Below are positions 1-5,181 of a stretch of 5,181 nucleotides of DNA, one piece after another. Origin of the DNA: an uncultured Pseudorhodoferax sp. (lineage in GTDB: Bacteria; Pseudomonadota; Gammaproteobacteria; Burkholderiales; Burkholderiaceae); contig CAJYRH010000216.1 in assembly GCA_913776795.1 (NCBI GenBank), positions 1 to 5,181 of the forward strand, given 5' to 3'. Numbering within the stretch: position 1 is the first letter of the stretch; each line of letters opens with the position of its first letter. The notes below the pieces were generated by a model. It was not told the DNA's origin. It did no database searches and was given only the letters and a program-made list of their open reading frames with translations. Position numbers and translations under genes: made by a program.

Positions 1-266
1 GCGCCTTCGGCCATGGCGCGCGCCACCGGCTCGCTGACGGCACCGTGGGCAGCGATCAGCGCAGCATCCACGCCCAGCAGCTCGGTCTTGGCGGCGTTGG
101 AGTAGCTCACGAAGCCGCGCTCGAACCAGTCGCTGGAGCCGGCCAGGTCGGTGCAGGCGCCGGCGATCAGGCCGCCCGTGCAGCTCTCGGCCGTGGCGAG
201 CATCAGGCCGCGCGCGCGCAACGCATCGGCCAGGCGCGCCACCAGCGCATCGACGGGTTCGTTCAC
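1..266 (-). CDS. pncC: Nicotinamide-nucleotide amidase (PncC/CinA C-terminal domain family), 3' part off window
   Basis: By family knowledge this cytoplasmic enzyme deamidates nicotinamide mononucleotide to nicotinate mononucleotide, recycling NAD breakdown products. The visible 88 residues align from their first residues with stand-alone E. coli PncC, so this is the short form without the N-terminal MoCF/COG1058 domain of full CinA. Visible signatures are the AESCTGG motif (residues 26-32, holding the Ser assigned to catalysis in the family), the [16 protein letters not shown] block (42-57) with the conserved Tyr55 and Lys60, and HGAVSEPVA (74-82). Roughly the last 75 residues lie beyond the left edge, judging from a usual length near 165. 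The start is GTG at 264-266, chosen because it overlaps the pgpA stop in a GTGA arrangement, follows a good Shine-Dalgarno sequence, and gives the expected N-terminal length. It is probably co-transcribed and translationally coupled with pgpA. I see nothing abnormal in the visible part. Confidence 0.93.
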   Translation of the reverse strand, partial: MNEPVDALVARLADALRARGLMLATAESCTGGLIAGACTDLAGSSDWFERGFVSYSNAAKTELLGVDAALIAAHGAVSEPVARAMAEG

Positions 267-814
267 CACAGCCACCTCCACAAAGCCAGCACCAGCAGCG
301 TGCAGAAGGCCGCCACCAGATCGTCGAACAGGATGCCGAAGCCACCGCGCGCGCCGAAGCCCTTGAACTGACGGTCGGCCCAGGCCACGGGCCCGGGCTT
401 GGCGGCATCGAAGAAGCGGAACAGCGCGAACGCCGCGAGCTGGGCCCAGAACCCGGTCGGCATGACCAGCCACAGCACGAGCCAGAAGGCAACGATCTCG
501 TCCCAGACGATGGCGCCGGGATCGGCCACGCGCAGGTGGCGCGCGCAGATGGTACAGGCCCACCAGCCCAGCGGCAGCGACAGTGCGATGACCCAGCCGA
601 TCTGTGCCGCATCGAGATGGCTCTGCATCACCCAATACGCCAGCCAGGCCCACAGCGTCCCGGCCTTCGTGCACGGCGCCACCGGCGAGAGGCCGGAGCC
701 GAAGCCCAGCGCGATCCAATGCGCCGGATGCGACAGCATGAACCGCGCGCCTGGCCGCAGAATCGGCGCGCGCAGCGCCGGGTCGGGCGCGGAGACAGCG
801 GAATCGGTCGTCAT
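263..814 (-). CDS. pgpA: Phosphatidylglycerophosphatase A
   Basis: By family knowledge this inner-membrane enzyme dephosphorylates phosphatidylglycerol phosphate to phosphatidylglycerol. The 183-aa product is close to the E. coli length of about 170. In order it shows [13 protein letters not shown] (residues 32-44), hydrophobic segments near 53-90, the VWDE motif (103-106), a second hydrophobic stretch at 107-130, [17 protein letters not shown] (132-148), the [12 protein letters not shown] block (157-168) with paired Asp164-Asp165, and a C-terminal hydrophobic tail. VWDE and DD are the conserved acidic motifs. The ATG at 814 places the GFGSG block slightly further in than in E. coli. The same frame stays open far upstream, but only as the antisense of the ligase gene. 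The oddity is the loop after SPVAP, which reads PCTKAGTL where the family normally has PGTxGTL or PGTxGSL: a one-residue insertion plus Gly to Cys. The gene overlaps pncC by 4 bp. Identity is secure; full activity is less so. Confidence 0.93.
   Translation of the reverse strand: MTTDSAVSAPDPALRAPILRPGARFMLSHPAHWIALGFGSGLSPVAPCTKAGTLWAWLAYWVMQSHLDAAQIGWVIALSLPLGWWACTICARHLRVADPGAIVWDEIVAFWLVLWLVMPTGFWAQLAAFALFRFFDAAKPGPVAWADRQFKGFGARGGFGILFDDLVAAFCTLLVLALWRWLW
275..279 (-). promoter_or_regulatory. Shine-Dalgarno site for pncC inside the pgpA 3' end
   Basis: The minus strand reads GGAGG, eight bases before the GTG start at 264-266. It lies within the final codons of pgpA. It is the only strong Shine-Dalgarno match before any gene start in this window, and it decides the choice of a GTG start for pncC. 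Confidence 0.7.
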
Positions 815-886
815 GGAAGCAGGCGATGGTAGCCGCGCGTGCCGCCCGGGGTGTTGCGTGCCGCATCCGCCTTTCGCCTTCACACC
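815..886. promoter_or_regulatory. Divergent intergenic region between pgpA and the acyl-CoA ligase gene
   Basis: These 72 bp separate the divergent starts of pgpA and the ligase gene, so promoters for both directions are expected in or next to it. For pgpA, the minus strand has TACCAT (826-831), a four-of-six match to the sigma-70 -10 hexamer, ending 11 bases before the ATG. No good -35 hexamer lies at the usual spacing. For the ligase, TTGCGT at 854-859 could be a weak -35, but no convincing -10 follows. I see no clear operator palindrome. Assignment as a regulatory region rests on position; the individual elements are weak. Confidence 0.4.
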
Positions 887-2424
<1,538 letters not shown>

Positions 2425-2425
<1 letters not shown>

Positions 2426-2979
2426 TGCCCGACCGCCTGCGCGAGCAGCACAAGGGCGCGCTGGAACGCGCGATCTTCCTGGAGTTCGCGCAGCGCTGGC
2501 GGGCCGACATCGACCTGGCCTCGGTGACCAACGGCAACCCCCACGCGCGCGAGCCCGACATCCTGGCCAAGTCGGTCGAGAGCGACCAGCCGCTGGCGAT
2601 CGAGCTCGTGCGGCTGACCGAGCAGGACAGCCAGCTGCTGGCGCGCCAGGCACCGCGCCTGCCGCCGGCCAACGCGCCACCGGCCCGGCTGCCGCCCATG
2701 GCCAGCGCGGTCGATGCGTTCTCGCGCAAGTTCAAAAAGGCGGAGGCCGGCCTGTACGACGGCGTGCGGGCCTGCGACCTGGAGCTGCTGGCCTGGTCCG
2801 ACCACCTGGCCACGCCCTGGCACGCGGTGCTGGCCAGCGCCGCAGTCTGGCTGACCCACTACGCCAGCGCCGAGCACTTCGCCGCCGTATGGCTGTGGCG
2901 CAGGCCGGAATTTCCGGGCGATCCGGCGCAGGCGGCCTGGGTCTGGTCACGCAGCAGCGGCCTGCGGCGCTTCGGCTGA
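2425..2979 (+). CDS. Conserved-looking protein of unknown function, possible degenerate PD-(D/E)XK-like fold
   Basis: I do not recognise this 184-aa protein as a named family. Its ATG overlaps the ligase stop (TGATG) with no separate Shine-Dalgarno site, so it is probably translated by coupling to the ligase. There is no signal peptide or clear membrane span. Residues 7-30 look helical (ERAIFLEFAQRW). Then come EPDI (43-46) and, after a short spacer, a hydrophobic strand LAIELVRLT (57-65). An acidic turn followed by an IEL strand resembles the core of PD-(D/E)XK nuclease-like proteins, but the usual Lys after the Glu is Val/Arg here. Residues 76-91 are a Pro/Ala-rich linker with an imperfect RLPP repeat. 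The C-terminal half has FSRKFKKAEAGLY (99-111), DLELLAW (118-124) and a Trp-rich end (FAAVWLWRR, 152-160). Codon use matches its neighbours. The gene is very likely real; the fold is a guess. Confidence 0.72.
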
Positions 2980-2991
2980 AGCGCATTGGCC

Positions 2992-3021
2992 CGTGCAGGC
3001 CACGGACTTGCGGCCTGTGCG
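2992..3021 (+). other. Possible RNA hairpin between the ligase operon and gor
   Basis: CAGGCC (2996-3001) pairs with GGCCTG (3012-3017) around a 10-base loop. As RNA the stem extends to about 10 bp using two G-U pairs and two outer G-C pairs. No U-tract follows, so it is not a standard intrinsic terminator. It begins 13 bases after the upstream stop codon and ends 55 bases before the gor start. It could slow transcription, mark an mRNA end or sit in the gor leader. Chance pairing is common at this GC content. Confidence 0.22.
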
Positions 3022-3076
3022 CGCGGCTGCGGCCGATCTGCGCGATCATCCCGGCGCCACAACAACGACCAAGACC

Positions 3077-4444
3077 ATGGACAGCTTCGACTACGACTTG
3101 CTGGTGCTCGGCGGCGGCAGCGGCGGCGTGCGCGCCGCCCGCATGGCCGCCCAGCGCGGCGCCCGCGTGGCCCTGGTGGAGGCCGCTGCACTCGGGGGCA
3201 CCTGCGTGAACGTGGGCTGCATCCCGAAGAAGCTCTACAGCTATGCGGCCGGCTACGCCGAGGCCTTCGAGGAGGCCGCCGGCTTCGGTTGGACCGTGTC
3301 CGGGCCGCGCTTCGACTGGGCCACGCTCAAGGCCAACCGCGCCAAGGAGATCGGCCGGCTCAACGGCATCTACCGCGACCTGCTCAAGGGCGCGGGCGTG
3401 GAGGTTGTCGAGGGCTGGGGCGCGCTCGCGGACGCGCACACGCTGCAGGTCGGCACGCGCCGGCTCACCGGTCGCAACATCCTGCTCGCCGTGGGCGGCA
3501 CACCGTTCATGCCCGACATCGCCGGCCGCGAGCTTGCATCGACTTCCGACCAGATGTTCGACCTCGACCCGTTCCCCCGGCGGCTGGTCGTGGTGGGCGG
3601 CGGCTACATCGCCTGCGAGTTCGCCTCCATCTTCCGCGGGCTGGGCGCCGAGGTCACGCAGCTGCAGCGCGGCGGGCGCATCCTGACCTCGTTTGACCAG
3701 GACATCAGCCGCTTCCTGGCGTCCGAGATGGGCAAGACCGGCATCGACCTGCGCCTGAACGCCCAGGTCGAGCGCATCGCCCGCACGCCCAAGGGCCTGC
3801 ACCTCACGCTGGCCGGTGGCGATCTGCTGGACGCCGATGCCGTGCTGTTCGCCACCGGCAGGCGCCCGAACACCGCCAACATCGGCCTGGAGGCGGCCGG
3901 CGTGCGGCTGGACGCGCAGGGCAGCGTGGTGGTGGACGCGCATTACCGCAGCAGCGTGCCGTCCGTCTTCGCGCTGGGCGACGTGTCCACCGAGATGCAG
4001 CTGACGCCCGTGGCCACGGCCGAGGCCATGGCGCTGGTGGACCACCTGCTGGGGCCGGCGCCCGGCAAGGCCGCGCGCACGGTGTCCTACGAGTACATCC
4101 CGACCGCTGTCTTCACGCACCCGCCCGTGGGCACCGTGGGCTACACCGAAGAGGCCGCGCGCGCAAAGTTCGGCCGCGTCACCGTGTTCCGGACCGAGTT
4201 CAAGCCGCTCAGGCACACGCTGTCCGGACGCGGCGAGCGCACGCTCATGAAGCTGGTGGTCGACGCGGCCAGCGACCGCGTGGTCGGCCTGCACATGGTG
4301 GGCGCGGACGCCGGCGAAATCGTCCAGGGCTTCGCCGTGGCCCTGCGCGCAGGGGCCACCAAGGCGGTGTTCGACGGCACCATCGGCATCCATCCGACAG
4401 CCGCCGAGGAATTCGTGACTCTGCGGGAACCCGCTCCCGAATAG
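3077..4444 (+). CDS. gor: Glutathione-disulfide reductase
   Basis: This cytoplasmic FAD enzyme reduces glutathione disulfide to glutathione, normally with NADPH. The 455-aa product is close to the usual 450. It shows the FAD Rossmann motif GGGSGG (residues 12-17), the redox disulfide in GGTCVNVGCIPKK (Cys43, Cys48), the NAD(P)H Rossmann motif GGGYIACEFA (174-183), a second FAD motif (ALGDV, near 304-308), and the C-terminal HPTAAEEF with His439 and Glu444 of the active-site base pair. Ala179, Ala183 and Arg198 match the NADPH-specific E. coli enzyme at the same numbers, but Arg204 is replaced by Thr in GGRILTSFD. ATG 3077 was chosen because family members start a few residues before the FAD motif; an upstream in-frame GTG at 2993 would add 28 unlike residues. 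No clear Shine-Dalgarno sequence is visible. The gene stands 97 bp after the unknown gene and 28 bp before amn. The general disulfide reductase class is certain; the GSSG substrate is very likely. Confidence 0.94.
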   Translation: MDSFDYDLLVLGGGSGGVRAARMAAQRGARVALVEAAALGGTCVNVGCIPKKLYSYAAGYAEAFEEAAGFGWTVSGPRFDWATLKANRAKEIGRLNGIYRDLLKGAGVEVVEGWGALADAHTLQVGTRRLTGRNILLAVGGTPFMPDIAGRELASTSDQMFDLDPFPRRLVVVGGGYIACEFASIFRGLGAEVTQLQRGGRILTSFDQDISRFLASEMGKTGIDLRLNAQVERIARTPKGLHLTLAGGDLLDADAVLFATGRRPNTANIGLEAAGVRLDAQGSVVVDAHYRSSVPSVFALGDVSTEMQLTPVATAEAMALVDHLLGPAPGKAARTVSYEYIPTAVFTHPPVGTVGYTEEAARAKFGRVTVFRTEFKPLRHTLSGRGERTLMKLVVDAASDRVVGLHMVGADAGEIVQGFAVALRAGATKAVFDGTIGIHPTAAEEFVTLREPAPE

Positions 4445-4453
4445 CCGCCACCG

Positions 4454-4464
4454 GTGCACTGCAC
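4454..4464. repeat. Short palindrome in the gor-amn gap
   Basis: GTGCACTGCAC is a perfect 5-bp inverted repeat around one central base. GGTGCA occurs at 4453-4458 and again at 4468-4473, where its last A is the first base of the amn start codon. It fills much of the 28-bp gap between gor and amn. It could be a small operator or a hairpin near the amn ribosome entry site, but its shortness makes chance plausible. Confidence 0.25.
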
Positions 4465-4472
4465 AATGGTGC

Positions 4473-5181
4473 ATGCCCTATCTGCCGCCCTTCATCGCCC
4501 CGACGCTCTACACCTACCCTGCCGCCGCGCTGGCGCAGGTGCAGCGGATCTACGCGCAGCAGATCGAGCATTTGCGCGAGGCCATGGCGCGCTTCGTGGC
4601 CGGCGAGACGCTGCCGGGCCATGTGCGGGCCTGCTACCCCTTCGTGCGTGTGCACACCGAGACGCTGTCGCGCGCCAAGGTCGAGGACGAGCTCGACCGC
4701 CTGGCCTACGGCTTTGTGGCCGGCGCCGGCCGCTTCGAGACCACGCTGACCCGCCCCGACCTGTACGGAAAATACTACCTGGAGCAGTTCCGCCTGCTGC
4801 TGCAGAACCACCAGGTGCCGCTGGAGGTGGGCATCAGCAACCAGCCCATCCCGGTGCACTTCTCGTTCGCCGAGAACGACCATGTGGAGGGCAGCATGAG
4901 CGCCGCGCGCCGCGGCCTCATGCGCGACGTGTTCGACCTGCCCGACCTGGCGGCCATGGACGACGGCATCGCCAACGGCACCTACAACCCGCGTCCCGGC
5001 GAGCCGCAGCCGCTGTCGCTGTTCACGGCGCCGCGCGTGGACTATTCGCTGCACCGGCTGCGCCACTACACCGGCACGGCGCCGGACTGGTTCCAGAACT
5101 TCGTGCTGTTCACCAACTACCAGTTCTACATCGACGAGTTCGTGCGCATGGGCCACGAGGCCATGGCCGACGAGAACAGCG
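4473..5181 (+). CDS. amn: AMP nucleosidase, N-terminal half (3' part off window)
   Basis: AMP nucleosidase hydrolyses AMP to adenine and ribose 5-phosphate, controlling the adenylate pool. The 236 residues visible are about half of a protein usually near 480-500 aa. The match to E. coli Amn is clear along the length: a helical start (AQVQRIYAQQIEHLREAMARF, residues 21-41), AGRFETTLTRPDLYGKYYLEQ (85-105), SMSAARRGL (141-149), RVDYSLHRLRHYTGT (188-202), and FVLFTNYQFYIDEFVR (210-225). This is the N-terminal domain, regarded as regulatory in the family. The nucleoside-phosphorylase-like catalytic domain begins about where the window stops, so its catalytic residues cannot be checked. ATG 4473 is in frame and matches the family length; ATG 4466 is in another frame. 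No Shine-Dalgarno match is visible. The 28-bp distance suggests co-transcription with gor. No stop or frameshift occurs in the visible part. Confidence 0.95.
   Translation, partial: MPYLPPFIAPTLYTYPAAALAQVQRIYAQQIEHLREAMARFVAGETLPGHVRACYPFVRVHTETLSRAKVEDELDRLAYGFVAGAGRFETTLTRPDLYGKYYLEQFRLLLQNHQVPLEVGISNQPIPVHFSFAENDHVEGSMSAARRGLMRDVFDLPDLAAMDDGIANGTYNPRPGEPQPLSLFTAPRVDYSLHRLRHYTGTAPDWFQNFVLFTNYQFYIDEFVRMGHEAMADENS

Noticed and set aside
839..886. An N-terminal extension of the ligase from GTG 839 or GTG 851.
   Set aside because: The added residues do not resemble the family N-terminus and neither codon has a Shine-Dalgarno site. ATG 887 sits just before the first family-like residues, although the longer forms cannot be strictly excluded.
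2986..3696. A plus-strand 236-aa open frame in a second frame over gor.
   Set aside because: It is Arg/Gly/Ala-rich with no motif, and the gor frame carries all expected FAD, disulfide and NAD(P)H motifs.
2732..4474. A 580-aa minus-strand open frame opposite gor and part of the unknown gene.
   Set aside because: Its composition is Ala/Gly/His/Val-rich with no recognisable motif. It mirrors the codon bias of gor, which is plainly the coding strand.
4245..5156. A 303-aa minus-strand open frame opposite the gor end and amn.
   Set aside because: It is the shadow of amn, whose plus-strand reading matches AMP nucleosidase along its whole visible length.

Overview
The window is about 70% GC by eye, with G or C at most third codon positions and tightly packed genes. 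The protein sequences (PgpA, PncC/CinA, glutathione reductase, AMP nucleosidase) look like those of a betaproteobacterium, most likely Burkholderiales/Comamonadaceae. That placement is inferred from protein similarity as I remember it; there is no rRNA or other marker here to confirm it.

Layout. Two genes run leftward from a divergent intergenic region at 815-886. First is pgpA (phosphatidylglycerophosphatase A, 263-814). Its stop codon overlaps the GTG start of a pncC/cinA-type nicotinamide-nucleotide amidase, which runs off the left edge (1-266). Four genes run rightward. An adenylate-forming acyl-CoA ligase (887-2425) comes first and overlaps by one base (TGATG) a 184-aa protein of unknown function (2425-2979). 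This protein carries a faint PD-(D/E)XK-like signature. A 97-bp gap with a possible hairpin follows, then gor (glutathione reductase, 3077-4444). After 28 bp comes amn (AMP nucleosidase, 4473 to beyond the right edge). Nearly all bases are coding, and no stretch over 100 bp lacks a gene.

Function. The genes are mostly housekeeping: phospholipid synthesis (PgpA), pyridine-nucleotide recycling (PncC), thiol redox balance (Gor) and purine-nucleotide turnover (Amn). The ligase/unknown pair is the least ordinary part. I see no mobile element, CRISPR array, tRNA, rRNA or defence island. I did not find a convincing new biological system.

Points worth a second look are: (i) glutathione reductase has Thr at position 204, where the second NADPH-phosphate-binding Arg is expected; (ii) PgpA has an apparent one-residue insertion and a Gly-to-Cys change in its most conserved N-terminal loop; (iii) the small protein translationally coupled to the ligase may be a degenerate nuclease fold.
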